From positions 26,722-90,721 of the forward strand of contig NZ_CP045421.1 of NCBI RefSeq assembly GCF_009363795.1: a DNA stretch of 64,000 bases. Reading direction: 5' to 3'. Source of the DNA: Palleronia sp. THAF1 (GTDB lineage: Bacteria; Pseudomonadota; Alphaproteobacteria; Rhodobacterales; Rhodobacteraceae). The translations under genes were made by a program, and so were the position numbers. This document shows, one piece after another, positions 35,573-44,390 of this stretch (position 1 is the stretch's first letter; each line of letters begins with the position of its first letter). The notes under the pieces are model-generated. The model did not search any database. It saw only the letters and a program-made list of their open reading frames with translations, and was not told the DNA's origin.

Positions 35573-36388
35573 ATGATCAACCTTACCGAACGTGCGAAAA
35601 TTCTCGCAACTGCCGCTTTGCGCGCAAAACCTGACTTTCTGATCATCGGAGCACAGAAAGCCGGAACGACATCGCTGCACAGTTATCTGGCGCACCACCC
35701 CAAGCTAAGACCGGCCGCCGGGCGGAAGGAGCTGCATTACTTCAACTTCTACTATGATCGCAGCAATCTGGCCTGGTATCTGTCGCACTTTCCTTACAAG
35801 TTCCGCCGCGACGGTGCGCTGTTGTTCGAAGCAACGCCTGACTACCTAATGCACGACGTGGTGCCGACGCGGATCAGGCGGGATCTGGGCCCGGTCCGTA
35901 TGATCGCAGTGCTCCGAGAGCCGGTCGAGAGAGCATACTCTGCGTGGCGCATGTGGCATCACTTTGCGGAAAGCAAACCCGACCTGGCGTTCAAGGCGGA
36001 CAGCCGAAGCTTCGCTTGTGCAATCAACGATGAACTGTCTTCTGACACCTATCAGCAGGAAAAGCACTTCCACTACGTCCGGGCAGGCCACTATGCAGAA
36101 CAGCTGGAGGCCTATCATCAGCAGTTCTGCAGGTCCGACATCCTGGTCGTGAACTACACCGAGATGAGCCGCGACTTGGGCGGTTTCCTGCAACGCATCT
36201 GCCGCTTTCTAGGCGTTGATGGTTTTACCGATGCAGCGGTCGCCGACATGGGAAAACAACGTCACTGGGTGACACCGAAGGTCGAGATGACGGACGACAC
36301 GAAAGAGGCCTTGGATTGTTTGCGAAGCCACTATGCGCCCCACAACGCACGTCTGTTCGATCTACTGGGGGAACGCTGGGACTGGTAG
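35573..36388 (+). CDS. Sulfotransferase family protein
   Basis: This 271-residue protein has the PAPS P-loop-like motif LIIGAQKAGTTSLHSYL and the 3'-phosphate-binding motif MIAVLREPVERAYSAW, as in NodH/heparan-type sulfotransferases, but only distant similarity to the protein at 11250. It keeps GRKELHYFN, common to this family. The predicted role is to sulfate a sugar of the second polymer. GAGG precedes the ATG. It ends 4 bp before the convergent flippase gene, so it is probably transcribed alone from the preceding intergenic region. Confidence 0.88.
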   Translation: MINLTERAKILATAALRAKPDFLIIGAQKAGTTSLHSYLAHHPKLRPAAGRKELHYFNFYYDRSNLAWYLSHFPYKFRRDGALLFEATPDYLMHDVVPTRIRRDLGPVRMIAVLREPVERAYSAWRMWHHFAESKPDLAFKADSRSFACAINDELSSDTYQQEKHFHYVRAGHYAEQLEAYHQQFCRSDILVVNYTEMSRDLGGFLQRICRFLGVDGFTDAAVADMGKQRHWVTPKVEMTDDTKEALDCLRSHYAPHNARLFDLLGERWDW

Positions 36389-36392
36389 AGAC

Positions 36393-37823
36393 CTAAGTTC
36401 GCTCCCGACCGGTCACGCGGTGGATCAGCCTCTTCGCGGGGCCCATCAGTTCCCGCTCCGGTCCGGCAGGACGACCTGCGGCAAGCCAGAGAAGAAGAAC
36501 GGCGGTCGGATAGGTCACGACACCCGCCGCAATCATGGCTGCAGCCTTCAGGGCCTGAAGCCCCATGTCGCCATCGCCCATCTGCACCCCAACCAGATAG
36601 ACAACCGTCGCCATGATCGCGGCCCCGGCAAGCGAACGCCAGTTGATCCGGATCTGCTCTGTAACGCTCAGATCCAGGATCTGCCGCACCAAATACAGAT
36701 TCACGCCAATACTAATGATCGCCGCAATCGAACGGCCTATCAATAGGCCGACGAAACCGCCTGCCAGCAGACCGAGCAACGTAAGCGGCACGCGAATACA
36801 CAGGTTAATAAGGCTGCGGTTGAACAGAACCTTCGAACGCCCCGTCCCCATCGCGAGCGGTTGCACCATTCTGGCGATGGTTTGTATCGCAAAGATACTG
36901 GCCAGGAATTGAATCACCAGGGCGGCTTGCTGCCATTGCTCCCCCAACGCCAAAAGAACCAACGGTTCAGCCGCAACGGCAAGCCCCACCCCAAGGGGAA
37001 GTGCCAACAGCGTAAGGAGCGATTGCGCCCGTTGATACGCGCGGGTGAGACGTTCCTTGTCGTCGGCGAGCTTGGCGAAGCCGGGAAAGACCGCCTGTGA
37101 AATGGGCTGCGTCGCCTCACGCGTCGGCAGGTTTGCTAGCCGATCCCCGACGGAGTAGTAGCCAAGCAGAGTATTTCCCAAAAAGTAGCCAAGAGCCAAC
37201 TGGTCGAAACGGTAATTGATGGTATTGACCGCCTGCCCCAAGCCAACCCAGATTGAAAATGACATCAAGTCGCGCCACTTCGATGTATCCCATCGGGGCC
37301 TGTACGGCTGGATGACGTAGGACAGCACCAGCGAGGTCGCCTGTCCCGCGATAATGCCAAGGATCAGGGCCCAGTAGCTTTGCCAGATCAACGCTACGAC
37401 CACCGCGACGATGAAAGCGGCCAACTTGTCGGCCGAACGCGTCGCAAAATCCTGCCAGAAGACCAGATCGCGTGACATCTTCGCCAGTCGTGGATTGATC
37501 GCCCCGATCACCAGGGTGGAAAGCCCCAAGGCGATGAAGATTTCGAACAAGCGCGGATCGCCGTACAAAGCGGCTGCAGGAATACCCGCAATCACCAGCA
37601 CAACGGCGACGCAGGCCGCGCGCAGGAAATTGAGCGTGAAGGCAGTGTTGTAATGGGTATCAGTCGGGTTCTTGTGCTGGACCAACGCTTGGGCAAGCGA
37701 CAATTCCGTCATGGACGTGACGATCGCAGAGATCGATAGAGCGATAGCCACAAGGCCGAAGTCTTCGGGGACGAGCAACCGGGCAAGCAACAACGTGTTC
37801 GCAAATCCGATCAGGCTGATCAC
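36393..37823 (-). CDS. Wzx-type flippase of locus 2 (N-terminus uncertain)
   Basis: This ~476-residue polytopic protein belongs to the Wzx/TuaB-like polysaccharide flippases. The motif LARLLVPEDFGLVAIALSIS near the N-terminus is highly characteristic, followed by regular helices. From GTG at 37823 the protein lacks part of the first helix. The frame stays open upstream and reads QLARGATWIAASRVV, as expected for a normal Wzx start, but no ATG, GTG or TTG occurs in frame before the TAG upstream near 37973; a CTG lies at 37862. The true start may be non-canonical or mutated. It would flip the lipid-linked repeat unit of locus 2. Confidence 0.82.
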   Translation of the reverse strand: MISLIGFANTLLLARLLVPEDFGLVAIALSISAIVTSMTELSLAQALVQHKNPTDTHYNTAFTLNFLRAACVAVVLVIAGIPAAALYGDPRLFEIFIALGLSTLVIGAINPRLAKMSRDLVFWQDFATRSADKLAAFIVAVVVALIWQSYWALILGIIAGQATSLVLSYVIQPYRPRWDTSKWRDLMSFSIWVGLGQAVNTINYRFDQLALGYFLGNTLLGYYSVGDRLANLPTREATQPISQAVFPGFAKLADDKERLTRAYQRAQSLLTLLALPLGVGLAVAAEPLVLLALGEQWQQAALVIQFLASIFAIQTIARMVQPLAMGTGRSKVLFNRSLINLCIRVPLTLLGLLAGGFVGLLIGRSIAAIISIGVNLYLVRQILDLSVTEQIRINWRSLAGAAIMATVVYLVGVQMGDGDMGLQALKAAAMIAAGVVTYPTAVLLLWLAAGRPAGPERELMGPAKRLIHRVTGRERT

Positions 37824-38196
37824 AACCCGTGATGCCGCGATCCACGTCGCACCGCGCGCCAGTTGTCCACTTATTCCTAGAATATTCTTGCCCGCCGTCT
37901 TTACCGAGAAACCGATTGCGACAGTCTCTTGCCGTGCCTTGAGAAGTAGCGTGTTCTTCTTGATTGGCCGCTACGAGTCTAGCGAAATTTTCCGCAAAGA
38001 TGCGACACAACTTATACGTGATGATTGAAAAGACGCACCGGAGAGGGCGCACACCACTCCTGGCAAATCAAAAGTATTTTTCGATTGTTTGTCGCTCAGC
38101 CGCACGTGTTATCCACAGTAGATGGACCTACTTCGCCTTCTGCGCGTTTTACAAAATAACCCTGTACAAATTTTCATCTAGTATGCGGGAGCTATC
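37824..38196. other. Divergent intergenic region between flippase and membrane protein
   Basis: This stretch separates two divergent genes and has no gene of its own. Its first part may still encode the N-terminus of the flippase on the minus strand. The part from about 38060 to 38190 is AT-rich and should hold the promoter of the membrane-protein gene at 38197. Confidence 0.5.
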
Positions 38197-38850
38197 ATGA
38201 TGATATCACGCGAAGTGCCGATCGTAACCACGCCTCAAATTGGTGCTGTTCTTCTGGCGGGTGCCGGAGTTGCGCTTTCGGTCTGCGGTGTTGTTGTGGC
38301 GCTGAATGGTGTCTCGATAGCAGTATATTTTCGAGACCCCGCGGCCAGCTTCGGTTTTACGCCGCTCGCCGGGATGATATCGCACCTTGGCGTCTTCGCG
38401 CTGGCGGGCTCGGGTGTTATTTGCATCTTCGCTTCGAACTTCAGCGCATCGGCGCGAGGCCTGCTGAGAGCCGCGGGGACCTTTAGTCTGTTGATTGCCG
38501 TCGACGATTTCTTCATGCTGCACGAGGATATCCTGCCGCGCCTTGGCGTATCTGAACTGGTCACCTACGCGATTTATGGCGGTTTTGCGGGTCTGATTGG
38601 CGTAGCATTCCGAACAAAGTTGCTCGGCAGTGCTCATTTCGGGCTTCACATTGCCATCGCGTTCCTTGCAGCCTCTGTCGTTTACGACATGGTCGCCGAG
38701 TTTTCTCAGACGCAGGCGGTGATAGAGGATTCCTTGAAGTTCATCGGGCTTGTGATGTGGTCAGCGTATTGGATCAAGCGCGCGAGCCTCGAGATCGAAT
38801 CGTCCCGCCAAACGGAGTTTGGCCATATGCACGCACACGAATTGAGTTAG
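38197..38850 (+). CDS. Hypothetical polytopic membrane protein with DDFFMLHE motif
   Basis: This 217-residue protein has about six hydrophobic segments (IGAVLLAGAGVALSVCGVVV; LGVFALAGSGVICIFASNF; LRAAGTFSLLIAVDDFF; VTYAIYGGFAGLIGVA; LHIAIAFLAASVVYDMV; FIGLVMWSAYWIK). Charged residues inside or at the edge of helices stand out: DDFFMLHE near residue 108 and the later D-E in VYDMVAEF, a pattern suggesting a metal site or proton path. I do not recognise the family. GGGAG precedes the ATG. It is followed by the GH16 gene on the same strand at 57 bp, so it may act in polymer processing or export. Confidence 0.75.
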   Translation: MMISREVPIVTTPQIGAVLLAGAGVALSVCGVVVALNGVSIAVYFRDPAASFGFTPLAGMISHLGVFALAGSGVICIFASNFSASARGLLRAAGTFSLLIAVDDFFMLHEDILPRLGVSELVTYAIYGGFAGLIGVAFRTKLLGSAHFGLHIAIAFLAASVVYDMVAEFSQTQAVIEDSLKFIGLVMWSAYWIKRASLEIESSRQTEFGHMHAHELS

Positions 38851-38907
38851 GGTCTTCTACGCATAGTTTGCCCATGAGACCTTCGACGAACAAGCAAGGA
38901 TGCCTCT

Positions 38908-39744
38908 ATGTCGATCCGCACGGCCACAGCTCTTATAACCACTGCTTTTCTTGTTTGTCCGTTGGCGTCTTCGGCGCAAGAGGCCTTCTTCGACGACTTC
39001 GAAACACTGGACCGGGATCGCTGGTTCATCTCTGATGGCTGGACGAACGGCCCGCACCAGAACTGCTTGTGGAGCAAAGATCAGGTGTCGGTGTCTGACG
39101 GTCGGTTGAACCTGTCGTTGACCGCTTCCGCACCAGACGAGTGGGGAATGGAACGCGGGGCTGAAGAGGGTAAGAGTGCTGAGCAGAATGCGCAGAAAAC
39201 CTCCGATGGTCCCGGTCTGCGGTGTGCCGAGATTCAAACCAACAAGCGGCATGATTTCGGAACGTTCGAAGTACGCATGAAGGTGCCCTATGCCGAAGGG
39301 ATGAATGCCAACATGTTCACCTTCATTGGCGCACCGCAGGATAAACCACACAACGAGATCGACTTCGAATTTCTCGCCCGCGACGAGCCTGTTCTCCAAA
39401 CGAATTTCCACACCGCAGAAAGCAGCACCAACGAAGAGCTGCATCCGATGCAAAACGATCAGACCTTCCGCACTTACTCCTTCGTCTGGGAGCCTGACCG
39501 CATCCGCTGGTTCATCGATGGCGAATTGATACGCGAAGCAACCGCCAATACCCTACCCGACGCACGGCAAAAGCTATACCTCAGCCTGTGGTCCACTGAT
39601 CAACTGACCGATTGGATGGGCACCTTCGACCCCGCCACGGCACCCCATTCGCTTGAAGTAGATTGGATCGCCTACACACCCGCAGGGCAAAATTGCGCCT
39701 TCTCGGAGTCGGTCCTCTGCAAGCAAGACGTGTCTGTAGAGTAG
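38908..39744 (+). CDS. Secreted glycoside hydrolase family 16 endoglycanase (ExoK-like)
   Basis: This 278-residue protein has an N-terminal signal peptide (ALITTAFLVCPLASSAQ) and a GH16 jelly roll. The catalytic motif is NEIDFEFLA, with nucleophile Glu150, Asp152 and acid/base Glu154. Rhizobial ExoK of this family trims nascent succinoglycan; its presence in an exo-like locus suggests the same task here, setting polymer length or releasing oligomers. AAGGA precedes the ATG. It sits between the membrane protein and the triple-domain transferase on the same strand. Four cysteines at the ends (ENCLW-type region and the C-terminal CAFSESVLC) may form disulfides. Confidence 0.9.
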   Translation: MSIRTATALITTAFLVCPLASSAQEAFFDDFETLDRDRWFISDGWTNGPHQNCLWSKDQVSVSDGRLNLSLTASAPDEWGMERGAEEGKSAEQNAQKTSDGPGLRCAEIQTNKRHDFGTFEVRMKVPYAEGMNANMFTFIGAPQDKPHNEIDFEFLARDEPVLQTNFHTAESSTNEELHPMQNDQTFRTYSFVWEPDRIRWFIDGELIREATANTLPDARQKLYLSLWSTDQLTDWMGTFDPATAPHSLEVDWIAYTPAGQNCAFSESVLCKQDVSVE

Positions 39745-39832
39745 ACCTGCGGCCCGCGAGCGGTCGACGCTAAGCCTGCCAAGCCTACATGCGGAGGTGT
39801 CCCTGAATACCGGCGTCTGACGGAGAATAGGC

Positions 39833-42800
39833 ATGAGGCGATTACTGTATCTTTCTCATGATCTAGACGACGTTGCGATCTGGCGGCGCACCGCGATGTT
39901 GCGTCAGGCCGGCGTTACCGTCGACCTGGCAGGGTTCCGCCGCGGCGATGGTCCTTTGCCGGGGCCAGCGATCGTCTTGGGGCAGACAGCCAACGCAAGG
40001 ATGGTATCGCGCGCGCGCTCCGTTCTCGGCCAGCGGCTTTCGATGCATCCTGACGTTCTGGCCCTGCCCCGCCCCGACGCTATCATGGCCCGCAATCTTG
40101 AGATGCTGGCGATCGCCGTACCGCTGCGTGCGCGACTTGCTGCAGGGCGACCTCTGCCGCTGACGTATGAAGTGCTCGACATCCATCGCCTGATGCTTGG
40201 CGAAGGGCTGGTCCGCCGCCGTCTGCGTACGATCGAGCGGTCGCTATGCCGTGACGTGGACCGGTTGCTTGTCTCTTCGCCCGCCTTCTTGCGCGAATAC
40301 TTCCAGCCCCGAAACCAGTTCGACAGGCCGACGACCTTGGTTGAGAATAAGGTCTTCGGAGAAGTGCCGTCTCCGCCCCGGCGCCCGGACCGGACCGACA
40401 CTCTCAGGATCGGCTGGTTCGGCATCCTGCGCTGCGCGGTGTCATTGCGGCTGCTGGACGAAGCGACGCGAGCCAACCCAGGCAAGATGTCAGTAACCCT
40501 GCGCGGTCGCCCTGCGCTGGACGAACTTCCCGATTTCCACGACCTCGTCGACGCCAACCCCGATCTGCAATTCGCCGGCCCCTACGTCTATCCCGACGAC
40601 TTGGCCGAAATCTATGGTGGCGTGGATTTGGCTTGGCTTGTTGATCGCTACGACGCTGGACGAAACTCGGACTGGCTTTTGCCCAATCGCCTGTACGAAA
40701 GCGGTCTGAATGGAGTCCCCCCGATCGGGTTGGCCGGAACAGAGGTCGCGAACCGGATGCGCGCGCTTGGGATCGGCGTTACAGTGGATGCTGCCTCCAC
40801 CGCGGCAGTCCAAAGTGCTCTGACGCGGATCACCCCAACGAAGTTGGCCGACCTGCGGCATGCGCAAGATGCGGTTCCGCGCAGTACATGGATCACGGAA
40901 GAGCAGGAATGCCGCGCGCTGGCCGAAGACATCTTCGAGACGGCCGCCCCTGCCCCCATCGCCGTGCCGGATAAATCCAACGGCTTGCTCGTCTGCATCC
41001 CGACACTGAATGAGGCTGCCCATATCGGCGATGTGATAGATTCCCTCGCCCCTGCTCTGACGCAATTAGCCGGTTCCGGCACGCCCGCGCGCCTTGTCAT
41101 CGCCGACGGTGGGTCGAAGGATGCGACGCGGGAAGTTGCCCAAGAACGGGCCGCAGCGCATGATGATTTGGAATGTCATGTCATCGACAACCCCAAACGG
41201 CTGCAAAGCGCTGCGATCAATCTGGCTGTGGCGCAGCATGGCACGGGCATGGAATGGCTCCTACGGGTCGATGCCCATGCCGCCTACCCATCCGACTACG
41301 TGGAAAAACTACTGGACGAAGCCCGCGAGACCGGCGCCGATAGCGTTGTCGTCGCCATGCATGCTGTCGGAGAAGGCAATCTGCAAAGTATCATCGCCGC
41401 CGCGCAGAACTCCAAGCTGGGCAATGGTGGCGCTGCCCATCGTACAGGTGGCACGGGTCGCTGGGTAGATCACGGCCATCACGCCCTCATGCGCCTCAGT
41501 GCCTTCGCCAGCGTCGGTGGCTACGATGAGACGTTCTCTCACAACGAGGACGCCGAACTGGATATCCGCTTGGCACAGGCCGGGTATCGGATCTGGATGA
41601 CGACGCGAACCGGGCTCGACTACCTACCGCGCAAAAGAATACGGCCCCTTTTGCGACAGTACTGGAACTTCGGCCGCGGTCGGGCACGAACGGTGCGCAA
41701 GCACCATCTGCGCCCGAAGGCCCGCCAGGGCATCGTTATTGCCGTCGCTCCCGCTGTCGCACTCCTTCTGTTGTCCCCGCTGCACCCGATTTTCCTGCTC
41801 CCCGCTTTTGCATGGGTCCTCGCCTGTCTGGCCGGGGGCGTGGCGCTGGCCCGGTCATCAGGCGACCCGAAGATGATCGCGGCTGGCCCCATCGCCGCCG
41901 CGATGCATTTGGCATGGTCTGCCGGGTTCTGGCGGCAGATCCTCCTTGGGTCGAGCCACCCCGTTCCGCGCCCCGATCCCGTCGACGGTCCGATCCCACC
42001 GGGGCCTGTGGCCGTTGGCATCTGCACTTTCCGCCGACCTGGACTGCAGGACACGCTGGATACGCTGGAACAGCAGACGCTGCCGGAAGATGTCCCCGTC
42101 ACCTTAGTCGTCGCCGACAATGATGACACCCCAAGCGCGCGCGATCTGGTAGAGGCCTTCGCAGCAAAGTCCCGGCATACGGTCATCTACCTGCACGCCC
42201 CACGCGGCAATATCTCTATCGCGCGCAATGCGATCCTCGACTGCGCCGAGACTATGGACTTCCGCCGCCTAGCCTTCATCGACGACGATGAACTGGCTCC
42301 GCCGGATTGGCTAGGCGCCCTTCTGTCGCGGCTTGCCCGCAACGACGCCGAAGCTGTCGTTGGTCCAGTCTATGCCAGCTATGCCCCCGACGCGCCTGAA
42401 TGGATGACCAAGCTTCGCATTCACGACACCCTGCCGGAATTGGATCAAAGCGGGCGCCCTATCGCCGGTCATAGCTGCAACATCGCAATGGATCTGCGCG
42501 CCCCGTCGATCAAAGGCCGGCGCTTTGATTTGGACCGGGGTCTCTCAGGCGGTGAAGACACCGCCTTTTTTGAGGCCGCTCGCCGCGATGGCGCGCGCCT
42601 AGGCTATGCGCCCAACGCTGCATTGAACGAGAACGTGCCGACTTCTCGGGCAAGTCTAGGCTGGCTGTTGCGGCGTCGCTTTCGCATGGGTCAAACGCAT
42701 GGCAGTCTTCTGCGTAAACAAACCACTTGGGCGCAGCGACCCATCGCTGTTCTGCGTGCGCTGGCAAAACTGACCTATTGCGCGACGGGTGTGTTATTGA

Positions 42801-42940
42801 CCGCGCCCGTAGAGGCGTCCCGCAATCGAACTCTTTTGCGCGGCTCACTACATGCCGGCACGATCACCGCTCTGCTGGGCGCAAGAACCGTGGAAATCTA
42901 CGGAGATAAAAATGCAACTTCGCCAGGAGCCGACTCGTGA
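39833..42940 (+). CDS. Triple glycosyltransferase fusion: GT-B + ExoA-like GT2 + ExoM-like GT2
   Basis: This 1035-residue protein has three domains. Residues ~1-370 form a GT-B-type domain (MRRLLYLSHDLDDVAIWRR; NRLYESGLNGVPPIG). Residues ~380-700 match ExoA, a beta-1,3-glucosyltransferase of succinoglycan synthesis: LLVCIPTLNEAAHIGDVID, DGGSKDAT, GGTGRWVDHGHHALMR, then hydrophobic helices near 633-695. Residues ~722-1000 match ExoM, a beta-1,4-glucosyltransferase: VAVGICTFRRPGL, PRGNISIARNAIL and FIDDDELAPPDWL. The metal-binding acidic residues are kept in both GT2 domains. It could add three consecutive sugars while bound to the membrane. GGAGAA precedes the ATG. Family parallels are strong for the second and third domains, weaker for the first. 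Confidence 0.88.
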   Translation: MRRLLYLSHDLDDVAIWRRTAMLRQAGVTVDLAGFRRGDGPLPGPAIVLGQTANARMVSRARSVLGQRLSMHPDVLALPRPDAIMARNLEMLAIAVPLRARLAAGRPLPLTYEVLDIHRLMLGEGLVRRRLRTIERSLCRDVDRLLVSSPAFLREYFQPRNQFDRPTTLVENKVFGEVPSPPRRPDRTDTLRIGWFGILRCAVSLRLLDEATRANPGKMSVTLRGRPALDELPDFHDLVDANPDLQFAGPYVYPDDLAEIYGGVDLAWLVDRYDAGRNSDWLLPNRLYESGLNGVPPIGLAGTEVANRMRALGIGVTVDAASTAAVQSALTRITPTKLADLRHAQDAVPRSTWITEEQECRALAEDIFETAAPAPIAVPDKSNGLLVCIPTLNEAAHIGDVIDSLAPALTQLAGSGTPARLVIADGGSKDATREVAQERAAAHDDLECHVIDNPKRLQSAAINLAVAQHGTGMEWLLRVDAHAAYPSDYVEKLLDEARETGADSVVVAMHAVGEGNLQSIIAAAQNSKLGNGGAAHRTGGTGRWVDHGHHALMRLSAFASVGGYDETFSHNEDAELDIRLAQAGYRIWMTTRTGLDYLPRKRIRPLLRQYWNFGRGRARTVRKHHLRPKARQGIVIAVAPAVALLLLSPLHPIFLLPAFAWVLACLAGGVALARSSGDPKMIAAGPIAAAMHLAWSAGFWRQILLGSSHPVPRPDPVDGPIPPGPVAVGICTFRRPGLQDTLDTLEQQTLPEDVPVTLVVADNDDTPSARDLVEAFAAKSRHTVIYLHAPRGNISIARNAILDCAETMDFRRLAFIDDDELAPPDWLGALLSRLARNDAEAVVGPVYASYAPDAPEWMTKLRIHDTLPELDQSGRPIAGHSCNIAMDLRAPSIKGRRFDLDRGLSGGEDTAFFEAARRDGARLGYAPNAALNENVPTSRASLGWLLRRRFRMGQTHGSLLRKQTTWAQRPIAVLRALAKLTYCATGVLLTAPVEASRNRTLLRGSLHAGTITALLGARTVEIYGDKNATSPGADS

Positions 42941-43105
42941 CTAATATTGCTCAGACGAGTATCAGCTACTACTTAAGGGGTGTAACTACCCGAATTTGCC
43001 AGAAAGTCTTCTTTTCTCCCGACAAACGCCCAATCGATAGGCGTCTTTTGCCACAATTGTGGCGCAAGCCGACCCGACCATGTATGCCCGATCCTGGAGT
43101 GGCTG

Positions 43106-43351
43106 ATGAAACTAGCGGTATTCTTGCTGACCCTCGTGGCGACAACGGGCGCAGCAATCGCTTTGGGCATCTATGCAGAGTTCGGCGCCTTGAAGACCAC
43201 CGCATTTGCGATCTGCGTTTGGTTTGTTACTCAAATGGCGTACGTCGTCTTCGTAGGCATCTTGACCGCGACGTCTCGCGGCTTGTCAAAAGAGCCAGTT
43301 CCGAACGTCCGAGACATCTCAGTAAACGGACCGCCGACGCAAAAAGACTGA
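43106..43351 (+). CDS. ExoX-like small membrane protein
   Basis: This 81-residue protein has two hydrophobic helices (VFLLTLVATTGAAIALGIY and AFAICVWFVTQMAYVVFVGI) and a short polar tail. Its size, topology and pattern (FL, a Tyr after helix 1, a Q-x-x-Y-V motif in helix 2) resemble rhizobial ExoX, a small protein that lowers EPS synthesis by acting on ExoY after translation. The ribosome site GGAGTGG is strong. It lies between the transferase fusion and another GT2, inside the exo locus. The similarity is short, so the assignment is tentative. Confidence 0.6.
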   Translation: MKLAVFLLTLVATTGAAIALGIYAEFGALKTTAFAICVWFVTQMAYVVFVGILTATSRGLSKEPVPNVRDISVNGPPTQKD

Positions 43352-43391
43352 CACCTGCTGCAACTAAAGCGGTCTGGAAGGCTGCCCGAGC

Positions 43392-44390
43392 ATGACCGTC
43401 AGATCCAACGGCGTCTCCGTTCTGGTGGCCTCCTTCAATGCGGAAGCCACAATCCAAACGGCCATACGATCGGCCCTCCGCGATCCCGGAACATTGGAAG
43501 TTTTGGTGATCGACGACGCCTCTACAGACGCGACTGCCAAGCTCGTCGAGGAGGAGGCCCGTTCCGATGCGCGCGTGCGATTGTTCAGACAGTCCGCCAA
43601 CGCCGGTCCCGGCGCCGCTCGCAATCGCGGGATAGACGAAGCACGAGGCTCGCACATTGCCGTGCTGGACTCGGACGACTTCTTCCTCCCGGATCGTCTG
43701 CACTTACTCGGCGACACCCACAAATGCGAGCTGATCGCAGATAACATCATTTTTACGAATCCTGAGCAAGTCGACACTGTGTGCTCTCGTGATTGGACAT
43801 CCACCGCTCCCGATTTCACGCCCTGCGAGCTATCATCCTTCGTCACAGGAAACCTGAAGGATCAGGGGCCCGCACGGGGAGAGCTGGGCTTCCTGAAGCC
43901 CGTCATGTCGCTGACTTTCTTGAACACACATGGGCTGCGCTATGACGAAACGATGCGCCTGGGAGAGGACTACGATCTTTATGTGCGCATGATGTTGGCC
44001 GGAGGGCGCATGAAAACGACCCTACGGCCAGGCTACGGCGCCGTAGTGCGCTCCGGCTCGCTCTCCGCACAGCACAGCACGCACGATCTTGGACTATTCG
44101 CGGAAGCACTGGCACGGCACTTGGACGCCCCCGACATTCCCAAGCCAGCCCTCAAGCCGATGCGACAGCATCTACACGAAGTGCGCGCGAGATGGGCACA
44201 CCGTCGATTCCTCGACCTCCGCCGCGAAATAGGAAATGCCGCAGCCATCCGCTACGCCGCACATCCCAGCCGATTCTCGGCAATTAGCGGCGGTATCGCT
44301 CGGGACAAGCTGGGCTTCACTGCGCACGCGGGCGCGGCCCTGCCCGAATGCGGCTACCGATTGCTGCTTGATCCCTCGACTGAAGATTGA
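43392..44390 (+). CDS. Glycosyltransferase family 2 (ExoO-like)
   Basis: This 332-residue GT-A enzyme reads VSVLVASFNAEATIQTAIRS, VIDDASTDATAKLV and the metal site VLDSDDFFLPDRL. Its later segment LGFLKPVMS...LRYDETMRLGEDYDLYVRM is the pattern seen in rhizobial ExoO, which adds a beta-1,6-glucose in succinoglycan synthesis. It starts 41 bp after the ExoX-like gene. It overlaps by 37 bp at its end with the convergent GT2 gene at 44354. The sugar added is inferred only. Confidence 0.88.
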   Translation: MTVRSNGVSVLVASFNAEATIQTAIRSALRDPGTLEVLVIDDASTDATAKLVEEEARSDARVRLFRQSANAGPGAARNRGIDEARGSHIAVLDSDDFFLPDRLHLLGDTHKCELIADNIIFTNPEQVDTVCSRDWTSTAPDFTPCELSSFVTGNLKDQGPARGELGFLKPVMSLTFLNTHGLRYDETMRLGEDYDLYVRMMLAGGRMKTTLRPGYGAVVRSGSLSAQHSTHDLGLFAEALARHLDAPDIPKPALKPMRQHLHEVRARWAHRRFLDLRREIGNAAAIRYAAHPSRFSAISGGIARDKLGFTAHAGAALPECGYRLLLDPSTED

